NCBI GenBank assembly: GCA_934631025.1
Contig: CAKTXR010000071.1
Location: 1-12,698 of the forward strand
From: an uncultured Clostridia bacterium
Lineage (GTDB): Bacteria; Bacillota; Clostridia; Christensenellales; Aristaeellaceae
DNA: 12,698 nt
Direction: 5' to 3'
Below, piece after piece: positions 5,818-12,697 of the stretch (position 1 is the first letter of the stretch; each line of letters opens with the position of its first letter). The notes beneath the pieces were generated by a model. The model had not been told where the DNA came from. It ran no database searches and worked only from the letters and a program-made list of their open reading frames with translations. The position numbers and the translations under genes were made by a program.

Positions 5818-7092
5818 ATGGCGATCACCCGCGAAGAGGCGCTCAAGCTGCTCAACGCGCCCGAAAGACTGGAGAACCTGCGTAAGCTGGCCGCTCAGGA
5901 GCCGAAGCCCGTGCAGGGCACCGACGTGAACAACCACATCCACACGATCTATTCCTTCTCGCCCTATTCGCCGACGGCGGCGGTCTGGTTCGCCTATCAG
6001 GCGGGGCTGTGTACCTGCGGCCTGATGGATCACGATTCCATTTCTGGCGCGAAGGAGTTCCTCGAAGCGGCTGACGTCGTGCATATGGGCGCGACGATCG
6101 GCGTTGAGTGCCGCGTGAACATGGCGAGCACGCCGTTCGCGGGCAAGCGCATCAACAATCCCGATCAGCATTCCGTGGCCTACATGGCGCTGCACGGCGT
6201 GCCGCACAACAAGACCGCCGAGGTGGATGCGTTCTTCAAGCCCTATCGCGCGCACCGCAATGAGCGCAACCGCAAGATGGTCGCCGCGGTGAACGAGCTG
6301 ATGAGCCAGTACGGCGTGACGCTGGATCTAGAAAGGGACGTGCTGCCGCTGTCCCAGCACGAGGAGGGCGGCTCAGTGACCGAGCGGCATCTCTCCAGCG
6401 CGCTGGCCTATAAGATGCTCGAGAAGGTCGGCTCCGGCGAAAAGCTGGTGGACTTCATCAAAAACACAATGCAGCTGCCGCTGAGCGCGAAGATAGAGAT
6501 GTATCTGCTGGACGAAAACAACCCGCACGCCATGTACGACCTGCTGGGCTGGATCAAGTCCACGCTGATTTCGAAATTCTATATCGACGCGACCGAGGAA
6601 TGCCCCGATGTGCGCGACGTGCTGGCGCTGTCCGAGCGCGTGGGCGCGATTTCCGCGTACGCCTATCTGGGCGACGTGGGCGATTCCGTGACCGGCGACA
6701 AGCGCGCGCAGAAGTTCGAGGACGACTATCTCGACGAGCTGGTGCCCTATTTAAAGGAGCTGGGCTTCCGCGCGATCACCTATATGCCCTCGCGCAACAC
6801 GAAATCTCAGCTGACCCGCGTGCGCGCGCTGTGCGAGCAGTACGGCCTGTTCCAGATCAGCGGCGAGGACATCAACTCCCCGCGCCAGTCGTTCGTGTGC
6901 GAGGCGCAGCGCGATCCGATGTTCTCCCATCTGCTGGACGCGACGTGGGCGCTCATCGCGCACGAGTGGCGCGCGACCGAGGATCCGGCGAAGGGCCTGT
7001 TCTCGAAGGAGAGCGCCGAAAAGTGGCCGAATCTCGAGGAGCGCGTGAAGGTGTTCGCCGAGTTCGGGCGCGCAATGTATCTGGACAAATAA
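5818..7092 (+). CDS. PHP-domain phosphoesterase-like protein
   Basis: A 424-residue cytoplasmic protein with a PHP (polymerase and histidinol phosphatase) metal-dependent fold. The first motif is VNNHIHTIYSFSPYS (37-51; His40, His42), the second GLMDHDSISG (68-77; Asp71, His72, Asp73), the third IGVECRV (94-100; Glu97). Later candidates are His191 in TERHLSSAL and GEDINSP (349-355) near the end of the barrel, where most PHP proteins have D-x-H but this one has Asp351-Ile-Asn353. The family includes phosphatases and nucleases; no substrate can be named. Residues about 100-280 form a long helical insert between early and late barrel motifs. The start is fixed by GGAGG ten bases upstream. It probably heads an operon with a glycoside hydrolase, so a role in handling a phosphorylated sugar is a reasonable but unproven idea. 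Confidence 0.85.
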   Translation: MAITREEALKLLNAPERLENLRKLAAQEPKPVQGTDVNNHIHTIYSFSPYSPTAAVWFAYQAGLCTCGLMDHDSISGAKEFLEAADVVHMGATIGVECRVNMASTPFAGKRINNPDQHSVAYMALHGVPHNKTAEVDAFFKPYRAHRNERNRKMVAAVNELMSQYGVTLDLERDVLPLSQHEEGGSVTERHLSSALAYKMLEKVGSGEKLVDFIKNTMQLPLSAKIEMYLLDENNPHAMYDLLGWIKSTLISKFYIDATEECPDVRDVLALSERVGAISAYAYLGDVGDSVTGDKRAQKFEDDYLDELVPYLKELGFRAITYMPSRNTKSQLTRVRALCEQYGLFQISGEDINSPRQSFVCEAQRDPMFSHLLDATWALIAHEWRATEDPAKGLFSKESAEKWPNLEERVKVFAEFGRAMYLDK

Positions 7093-7106
7093 TACCGCAT
7101 TAAATA

Positions 7107-7142
7107 CAGCGGCGGCGAAGGAATTTTGCCGCCGCTGCTTTT
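7107..7142 (+). terminator. Intercistronic hairpin, weak terminator or attenuator
   Basis: CAGCGGCGGC (7107-7116) pairs perfectly with GCCGCCGCTG (7128-7137) around an 11-base loop, followed by C and only four T residues. It lies 14 bases after the PHP stop and before the glycosidase ribosome binding site (GGAGG, 7149-7153). With so short a T-run it probably lowers, rather than stops, read-through into the next gene. Confidence 0.6.
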
Positions 7143-7163
7143 GAAAATGGAGGAAAAAGGCCG

Positions 7164-8840
7164 ATGTCGAAGGGATATATGGCGGGCGATTATGCCATTT
7201 CGCCCGCAAAGGTGACGTTTAAGTGCGACGATCAGGCGTATCAGCGCGTGTTCGACCGCTGCGAAGCGCTCGAAAAGGAGAATGTGCAGGCCTTCGGCGC
7301 GCGGCGCGTCGTTCAGGAGGGCGCGAAATACCACGGCGTGTGGCTCGAGACGCAGCCCATGGGCGGCGAGATGTACATAAAGCGCGATATGGACGCGGGC
7401 TTCAACAACATACTCGTCTTTATGGAAAACCAGCGCCGCGACGGCCGCCTGCCCGGCATGATCCGCTACGACGCGCCCTGGAACGGCCTGAGCGCGCATT
7501 TCGACTGGATGCAGGGCGATTTTTTCACCGTGCCTGCGCTGCGCATGGCCTGGCACATTGATCGCGACCGCGGCTATCTCGAGCGGCTTTACGCGGCGCT
7601 GCGCGATTTCGACGCCTATCTGTGGAGCTGCCGTGACAGCGACGGCGACGGCTGTCTCGAGGTCTGGTGCATGTGGGACACCGGCGACGACAACAACTCG
7701 CGCTATCTGGTGAACCGCGTCAGCGCGATTGAAAACGGCGCGTGGAACGGCGAAACCGCGCCCTACGGCGTGGGCAGGCTGCCGTTCGAGTCGGCCGAGT
7801 TCATGGCCTACAATTACGCCCAGCGCAGCGCGCTCGCACAGATTTCTGAGTGGCTGGATAACGGCGAGGCGGAGATGTGGCGCGCGAAGGCCGAGCAGGT
7901 GCGCGCACGTTTTATCGAGTATCTCTGGGACGACGAGCGCGGCTTTGCGTTCGACCGCGACGGCGACAATGTGAAGATTGATTCGATCAGCCTTGAGAAC
8001 ATCAAGTGCATGTATCAGGGGATTTTTACGCAGGAGATGGCCGACCGGTTCATCCGCAAGCACCTGCTCAACCCCGCCGAGTTCTGGACGGCCATGCCGC
8101 TGCCCAACATCGCCGTGAACGACCCGCTGTTCTATCTGGACGACGCGCACACCAACCTCTCGAGCGAGAATTTGAAGCTGTTCAAGGAATATTCGCATGG
8201 CGACGTGGCCGACAATAGCTGGTCGGGACCGGTCGAGGGGCTGAGCCTTCAGCGCTCGCTTCTGGCGCTCATGCGCTACGGCCATCACGCGGAAACCAGC
8301 ATGATCGGAAGAAAGTTTATAGATATGCTGGCGAAAACCGACCGCTACACGCAGCAGTACAACCCCTTTACGGCGCAGGCCACCGCGGGCGGCGACGGCT
8401 ACGGCCCGACGATTCTGGCGGCGCTTGAGTACATGGCGTATCTCTACGGCGTGGGCTTCGAGGAGGATGAGGTTGTGTTCAGCGCGCTGGACGACGCGCG
8501 TGAAACCGAGTATACGCAGCTCATTCACGGCCGAAGCTATGCGGTCAGGCGCGAAAACGGCCGCGCCGCGGCTTATGTGGACGGAAAAGAGGCGTTTTCG
8601 TTCACGCTGGGCGCGCGCGTTTACGCGACGCGGGACGGCGCGCCGGTGAAGATCGTCGGACTGAATGAAAGGACGGTCGACATGGCGCTGACCGTGGGCG
8701 GCGAAACGCTGACGGCGCGGCTGCATCCCAACGAGGAGATGCGCGTGGAGGACGGCCGGCTCGTGAGCGTGAAGCGCGTCGATTTTGCGGCAGAGCAGGG
8801 CGCGGCGCTGGAAACGGCTGCTGGGCGCATCGTAATATAA
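7164..8840 (+). CDS. Trehalase/GH63-like (alpha/alpha)6 glycoside hydrolase
   Basis: A 558-residue protein without a signal peptide, so probably cytoplasmic. Residues about 50-430 have the motifs of the six-hairpin glycosidase clan that includes GH37 trehalases, GH63 glucosidases and MGH1-like enzymes. These are WDTGDDNNSR (171-180, compare WDSGMDN; Asp176 would be the general acid), NSWSGPVEGLSLQRSLLALMRYG (351-373, compare WRGPVW) and QQYNPFTAQATAGGDGYGPT (397-416, compare EKYNPLTG). At the place of the usual general-base Glu there is Gln397. Residues about 445-558 form a C-terminal beta domain common in the clan. The likely substrate is a small alpha-glucoside, mannoside or similar, but I cannot say which. 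GGAGG lies ten bases before the start. It is downstream of the PHP gene and 29 bases before the GNAT gene, so cotranscription is likely. Confidence 0.85.
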   Translation: MSKGYMAGDYAISPAKVTFKCDDQAYQRVFDRCEALEKENVQAFGARRVVQEGAKYHGVWLETQPMGGEMYIKRDMDAGFNNILVFMENQRRDGRLPGMIRYDAPWNGLSAHFDWMQGDFFTVPALRMAWHIDRDRGYLERLYAALRDFDAYLWSCRDSDGDGCLEVWCMWDTGDDNNSRYLVNRVSAIENGAWNGETAPYGVGRLPFESAEFMAYNYAQRSALAQISEWLDNGEAEMWRAKAEQVRARFIEYLWDDERGFAFDRDGDNVKIDSISLENIKCMYQGIFTQEMADRFIRKHLLNPAEFWTAMPLPNIAVNDPLFYLDDAHTNLSSENLKLFKEYSHGDVADNSWSGPVEGLSLQRSLLALMRYGHHAETSMIGRKFIDMLAKTDRYTQQYNPFTAQATAGGDGYGPTILAALEYMAYLYGVGFEEDEVVFSALDDARETEYTQLIHGRSYAVRRENGRAAAYVDGKEAFSFTLGARVYATRDGAPVKIVGLNERTVDMALTVGGETLTARLHPNEEMRVEDGRLVSVKRVDFAAEQGAALETAAGRIVI

Positions 8841-8869
8841 TTTCCGTAATGTAACTTTCGGAGGGAAGG

Positions 8870-9457
8870 ATGTTCATGGAGATCAGACGGCTGTCGCCCG
8901 CGCTGTGCGGCGACTATCTGCGATTCTTTGACGAGACGCCGCACGACGACAATCGCGACGAGAGCAAGTGCTACTGCGTGTGCTGGAGCGCCGCCGACTC
9001 GACCGGCCGCGACTTTTCCAGCGCAGAGAAGCGGCGCGCGCTGGCGGAGGAATACGTCATGCGCGGCGATATTCGCGGCTACCTCGCCTACGAAAACGGC
9101 CGCGCGATCGGCTGGTGCAGCGCAGGCGACCGCAGCGATTACTACGCCTGCCATGCCGGACGGATGTATCTGGAGCCGCTGCGCGCGCTGTATCCGCCGG
9201 ACGAGCGCGTGAAATCGGTATATTGTTTCGTTATCGCGCCCGAATGGCGGCGGCATGGCGTGGCGGCGGCGCTGCTGGAGCGCGTGTGTGAGGATGCGCG
9301 CGCGGAGGGCTTTGATGCGGTCGAGGCCTATCCGATCGCGCGGTTTGTGAGCGAGCAGGCCGATTACATGGGGCCGGCGGCGCTGTATGAGCGGCAGGGC
9401 TTTGCGGTCTGGCGCGATCTGGGCGACCGGCTGATCGTGCGCAGGGCGCTCAGGTAG
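8870..9457 (+). CDS. GNAT-family N-acetyltransferase
   Basis: A 195-residue acetyl-CoA-dependent acetyltransferase. Motif A is VYCFVIAPEWRRHGVAAALL (117-136), where RRHGVA (127-132) is the pyrophosphate-binding R-x-x-G-x-A loop. Motif B is AALYERQGFAVWRDL (170-184). The N-terminal part, with DDNRDESKCYCVCWS (26-40), resembles a Firmicutes GNAT subgroup with a CYC motif, and the substrate is unknown. GGAGG (8860-8864) is five bases before ATG 8870 and eleven before ATG 8876; the second would give MEIRRLSP, a typical start for this subgroup, and is a good alternative. It is 29 bases after the glycosidase stop and is followed by a strong terminator, so it closes the operon. Confidence 0.9.
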   Translation: MFMEIRRLSPALCGDYLRFFDETPHDDNRDESKCYCVCWSAADSTGRDFSSAEKRRALAEEYVMRGDIRGYLAYENGRAIGWCSAGDRSDYYACHAGRMYLEPLRALYPPDERVKSVYCFVIAPEWRRHGVAAALLERVCEDARAEGFDAVEAYPIARFVSEQADYMGPAALYERQGFAVWRDLGDRLIVRRALR

Positions 9458-9467
9458 ACAGGGCATA

Positions 9468-9511
9468 ACGCCCGCGGATGGCTGGATTTGCTGTCCGCGG
9501 GCGTTTTTTTT
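9468..9511 (+). terminator. Strong intrinsic terminator of the second operon
   Basis: ACGCCCGCGGA (9468-9478) pairs perfectly with TCCGCGGGCGT (9494-9504) over 11 bp with a 15-base loop, followed by eight T residues (9504-9511). It begins 10 bases after the GNAT stop codon. Confidence 0.93.
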
Positions 9512-10217
9512 GTGGGCGATGGGGGGAGGGCGAACGGGCTGCTGCGGGAGTTTTTTGCGCGGCATTGAGGGGAGGACAGGGCGGGCGGTTGTGCGGTGGT
9601 AGGAAAGCGGGCGCGCGAGTGGCTTTACGAACGGTCTGCTCGTGGAGAGTTTTGCGCGCGGTGGGAGAATGGAAGGCTGGCCGTGTGATGGATGCGGGCG
9701 CGTGACGTGGAACGGTGCGCGGAAGATGAAACGCGGCGGTGAGCGGGGGAAAAGGGCATGGCAATGACGCTGAGGAGGGGATAGCGGTTCGCGTTGCAGG
9801 CGCGGCAAGGGAATGGGCTGGGGTGTTTTGATATGACTGAGGGGGATGCAGGGGAAAATTGCGCGGCGATGAGTAAGAGAAAAGCGCGCGAAAAGGACGC
9901 GGCTTGTGCGGCCTTGAGACGGATGGGGGCGCTGCAGGCGGCGCGAGGAGGAACGGCGCGGGGAGGAGTGCGAAAAAAGCGCGTGTAAGTGACGCGGTAT
10001 GGCAGCCTTGAGACGGTTGAGGACGTTGCAGGCGCACGAAGAGGAACAGCGCGGGATGAGCGAGGGAAAGCGCGTGAAATGGCCTTGCAGATGGTTGGAG
10101 TTTGGGGCGAGACAGACTTGTGCGGCCTTGAGACGGTTGAGGGCGGTGCAGGCGGCGCGGGGAGGAACAGGCACGGGATAAGCTCTGTGGCGCGGCGATG
10201 AATGCGGGAAAAGCGCG
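9512..10217. other. Purine-rich non-coding island between facing terminators
   Basis: About 700 bases with no convincing gene. The plus strand is markedly rich in G and A and poor in C and T over long runs (for example around 9520-9620 and 9700-9900). Short open frames occur on both strands but lack good ribosome binding sites, and their similar peptides fall in different frames. The island lies between the plus-strand terminator at 9468-9511 and the minus-strand terminator at 10218-10254, so neither neighbour should be transcribed far into it. It contains the repeat cluster listed separately. Confidence 0.6.
9794..10200 (+). repeat. Degenerate repeat cluster in the convergent spacer
   Basis: GCCTTGAGACGG occurs three times (9911-9922, 10005-10016, 10125-10136). 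The second and third continue with TTGAGG, then TGCAGGCG, then GAGGAACAG and CGGGAT, about 50-60 bases of shared sequence; the first matches more loosely. Partial copies lie at 9794 (TTGCAGGCGC followed by AAGGGAA) and 10082 (GCCTTGCAGATGGTTGG). Spacing is irregular (94, 77 and 43 bases), so this is neither a CRISPR nor an exact tandem array. Confidence 0.65.
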
Positions 10218-10254
10218 AAAAAGCCCCCGCTCGCGGAGAAATGCGGGCGGGGGC
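10218..10254 (-). terminator. Intrinsic terminator of the solenoid gene
   Basis: On the minus strand GCCCCCGC (10254-10247) pairs perfectly with GCGGGGGC (10230-10223) around a 16-base loop and is followed by five T residues (10222-10218). It begins only seven bases after the stop codon of the long minus-strand gene. Confidence 0.88.
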
Positions 10255-10261
10255 GCGGGGA

Positions 10262-12697
10262 TTAGTCGTTGTTTTCGAGGACGCGGTTCAGGCGCTGGGC
10301 AAGGTCGGGATTCGCGCTCGGGTTTGGGAAGAACACGGACAGATGCTTCATGTCATGCTGCCGCGCCAGCACGTAGCACAGCGTCTCATAGGGCTGCGGC
10401 GGGATGGCGGCGGCGTGCGGCGCGAGCGCGTCGAAGGCGGCGTAGACGATGGCCAGGCGCACCAGCTCGTCCCACTGCTCGTCGCTGAGCGCGGGCAGCG
10501 CGCCGGAAAGCAGGGCGAAATCGCCGGTGCGGGCGCGCACAAGCAGCTCATCGGCGGTTACGGACGGGGTTTGATCGAGCAGCGCGCGCAGGCGGCGGGC
10601 GACGGAGCGCTCCTCCTGCTCATCGGCCAGATCGACGAGCCGGCGCAGCACGCTCCTGCCGAGCACGGTCAGATCGACATGGCGCGTCAGCTCTCCCCAC
10701 TCTTCTTCTTCCGCCCAGTGGACGGCGATTTTCTCCTGATCGGCGGGCGCGAGACGGCGCACGGACGGCGCGACGAAGTCCAGCTCGTCCGCGTCGAGCG
10801 CCATATTGACCACGCGCGAGAGCGCTTCGCCATTGAGATGCGGCAGGAGCGGCTGAAGCGCGTCGAAATCGGTGTTCTCGGCCATGCGCAGCGCGAGCCT
10901 TTCCTGATCGGCGGGGGTGAGGCGGTCGAAATGGCCGCTCAGGAAGTCCAGATCGTTCTCGTCGACGGCCAGATCGAGTATGCGGGCGCGCGCGTCGTCC
11001 GGCAGATCGAAGAACACGTCGGCCAGCTCGTCGAAATCGCCGTTTTCAGCCAGCGAAAGCGCGACGCGCGCCAGCTGCTCGGCGGTCAGCTCTCTGCGAT
11101 GCTCGATCAGCTCGTCGCCATTGCCGTTATCCAGCGCCGCGTCGATCACGGCATTCTGCGCGTCGGGCGAGAGCCGGTTCCACGGGAGAAAGTCGAAAAT
11201 ATCGTCGATATCGGCGTTTTCAGCGGCCAGCCGGGCGACCTGATCGAGCGAATGCTGATCGAGCGAGAGCGCCGGTATGAAATCGAGATGTCCGTCCCCG
11301 GCGGCGGCCAGCGCCGCGTCGCGCGCTTCGGCGGGGGTCATGTCGGCGATGTGATCCTCGATGTAGTCCCACTCGCCGTCGGCGATCGCGTCGCGGATGC
11401 CGGAAGGCGCGTCGTTATCGCCGTCGTGATCGGTGTTGATCGTGATGTGGAAGCGGCCGGGCACGAGCTTTTCGAGCAGCGAGGACATTGCGCCGCGCGC
11501 GAGGTGGGGCGCGAGCTTGATGAGGTCGTTCAGCGAGAGATCGCCCAGCCTGGCGGTCAGCTCGGCCAGCTTTTCACGCGAGAGGAACGGCGCGAGCGCG
11601 GCCACCGTGGCGACGGTCGGCGCTTCGGCGAAGGCTCTGTCGGCCAGCGCGTCCACAGCCGCGCGATGGATGAACGGCGCGAGGGCGGTGAGCGTGTCCA
11701 TGTCGATATGCTCGGCGCAGGCCTTTTCGACGAGGGCTGTCAGCGCGTCGCGGCCGGCGAAGGGGGCCAGCTTGACGAGCAGCGACCGATCGAGATGCGT
11801 GGGATCGAGCTGAGAAAGCAGTCTGTCGATGAGATCGTGATCGAGGAACGGCGCGAGGGCAGAGAGCGTGTTCAGGTCGACATGATCGGCGCAGGCCTTT
11901 TCGACGAGACGGCTCAGCACGTCGCTGCTGGCGAATGCGGCGACGCCGCTGAGGGCGCGCGTGTCGACCTGCGCGGGATCGAGCCGGTTCAGCAGGCGGT
12001 CAATCGCCTCTTCGCTGAGGAAGGGCGCGAGGGCGGTGAGCGCCGACAGGTTGAGAGTGTCCGCGCAGAGCTTGTCGGTCAGGCGATCCAGCGCTGCTTC
12101 ATCCGCGAACGGCGCGAGGGCGGTGAGCGCGCTTATGTCGACGTGGGCGGGATCGATGCGCTCAAGCAGGCTGCTGATCGCGCTTTCGCTGAGGAAGGGC
12201 GCGAGCGGTGTGAGCGCGTGCAGGTCGAGCTTTTCTGCGTCGGCCTTCTGAATGAGCTTGTCCAGCTCGGCGTGATTGAGGAAGGGCGCGAGCGGCGTGA
12301 TCAGCGCGAGATTGAGCTTGCCGCCGTCGGCCTTGTCGAGGAGCTTGCTCAGCGTGGCGCTGTCGCAGAAGGGCGCGATGGCGGAGAGCTTCGACGGATC
12401 GATGTTGTCGGCGCAGAGTTTGTCGGCGAGCTGAGCCAGCGTGGCGCGGTCGAGGAAGGGGGCGATGCGGACGAGCGCGCTCATGTCAAGCGCGGCGGGA
12501 TCGACGGAGAGCACGGCGCGGCTCAGCTCGCTGCGCCCCATGAGCGGCGCCATTTTGACAAGCGCCTTTATATCGATGGGCGTGGCGGCAGGCTGATCAG
12601 CGGGCGCTGCGGTCTGCTCCGCGGCAGGCTGTTCAGCGGTGGATGCGTTGACGGGCGCGGCGGGCGCAGCGGGTGCGGCGGGCGCGACGGGCATGAC
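10262..12697 (-). CDS. Two-array alpha-solenoid repeat protein, N-terminus cut off
   Basis: At least 810 residues; I do not recognise the family. Counting from the ATG at 12694, residues 1-39 are a Pro/Ala/Gln/Glu-rich linker. Residues 40-414 are 13 tandem 29-residue units (unit 12 has 27) with core LxxLAPFL and two predicted helices each. Residues 415-431 are a short strand-like and Asp-rich linker (FHITINTDHDGDNDAPS). Residues 432-791 are about 12 units, mostly 28 residues, with pattern LTPADQERLALRMAENxDFD. The last 19 residues are a charged helix. No signal peptide, membrane segment or enzyme motif is visible. The codon before the ATG is GTC in an open frame and no ribosome binding site can be seen, so the protein probably begins beyond the right edge. 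Solenoids of this kind usually act as binding scaffolds; the partner is unknown. TAA at 10264-10262 is followed at once by a terminator. Confidence 0.85.
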   Translation of the reverse strand, partial: VMPVAPAAPAAPAAPVNASTAEQPAAEQTAAPADQPAATPIDIKALVKMAPLMGRSELSRAVLSVDPAALDMSALVRIAPFLDRATLAQLADKLCADNIDPSKLSAIAPFCDSATLSKLLDKADGGKLNLALITPLAPFLNHAELDKLIQKADAEKLDLHALTPLAPFLSESAISSLLERIDPAHVDISALTALAPFADEAALDRLTDKLCADTLNLSALTALAPFLSEEAIDRLLNRLDPAQVDTRALSGVAAFASSDVLSRLVEKACADHVDLNTLSALAPFLDHDLIDRLLSQLDPTHLDRSLLVKLAPFAGRDALTALVEKACAEHIDMDTLTALAPFIHRAAVDALADRAFAEAPTVATVAALAPFLSREKLAELTARLGDLSLNDLIKLAPHLARGAMSSLLEKLVPGRFHITINTDHDGDNDAPSGIRDAIADGEWDYIEDHIADMTPAEARDAALAAAGDGHLDFIPALSLDQHSLDQVARLAAENADIDDIFDFLPWNRLSPDAQNAVIDAALDNGNGDELIEHRRELTAEQLARVALSLAENGDFDELADVFFDLPDDARARILDLAVDENDLDFLSGHFDRLTPADQERLALRMAENTDFDALQPLLPHLNGEALSRVVNMALDADELDFVAPSVRRLAPADQEKIAVHWAEEEEWGELTRHVDLTVLGRSVLRRLVDLADEQEERSVARRLRALLDQTPSVTADELLVRARTGDFALLSGALPALSDEQWDELVRLAIVYAAFDALAPHAAAIPPQPYETLCYVLARQHDMKHLSVFFPNPSANPDLAQRLNRVLENND
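10322..11401 (-). repeat. Protein-coded array: about 12 units of 28 residues
   Basis: Successive units start MTPAEA, QHSLDQ, LSPDAQ, LTAEQL, LPDDAR, LTPADQ, LNGEAL, LAPADQ and later LSDEQW and IPPQPY, nearly all exactly 28 residues apart, with two divergent units (29 and 31 residues) in the middle and a partial unit at the front. The pattern is a helix, an acidic turn (ENGDFD, ENTDFD, DADELD), then a second helix. Units differ from each other far more than those of the first array. Confidence 0.82.
11453..12577 (-). repeat. Protein-coded array: 13 units of 29 residues
   Basis: Units begin with a hydrophobic-Asp/Asn pair (IDIKAL, LDMSAL, LNLSAL, VDLNTL), continue through LAPFL at positions 9-13 and end in one of two tails. 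Units 1, 5, 7 and 9 end in DPA/DPT plus one residue; units 2, 6, 8 and 10 end in CAD or CAE plus one. The DNA period is 87 bp, with a 174 bp higher-order period over units 5-10. Confidence 0.88.

Noticed and set aside
6807..8726. Long minus-strand open frame opposite the PHP and glycosidase genes
   Set aside because: It is a shadow of two well-supported genes, with no ribosome binding site or domain.
8621..10174. Minus-strand open frame across the GNAT gene and the spacer
   Set aside because: It runs antisense through the GNAT gene and the non-coding repeats, is Pro/Arg/Ser rich and shows no domain.
5406..10200. CRISPR array
   Set aside because: Repeat units are degenerate, 75-120 bases apart and of uneven spacing, without constant short repeats and unique spacers; no cas genes are present.
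9478..10201. Several small plus-strand open frames with similar peptides
   Set aside because: The similar peptides arise from DNA repeats falling in different frames, and no good start signals precede them.
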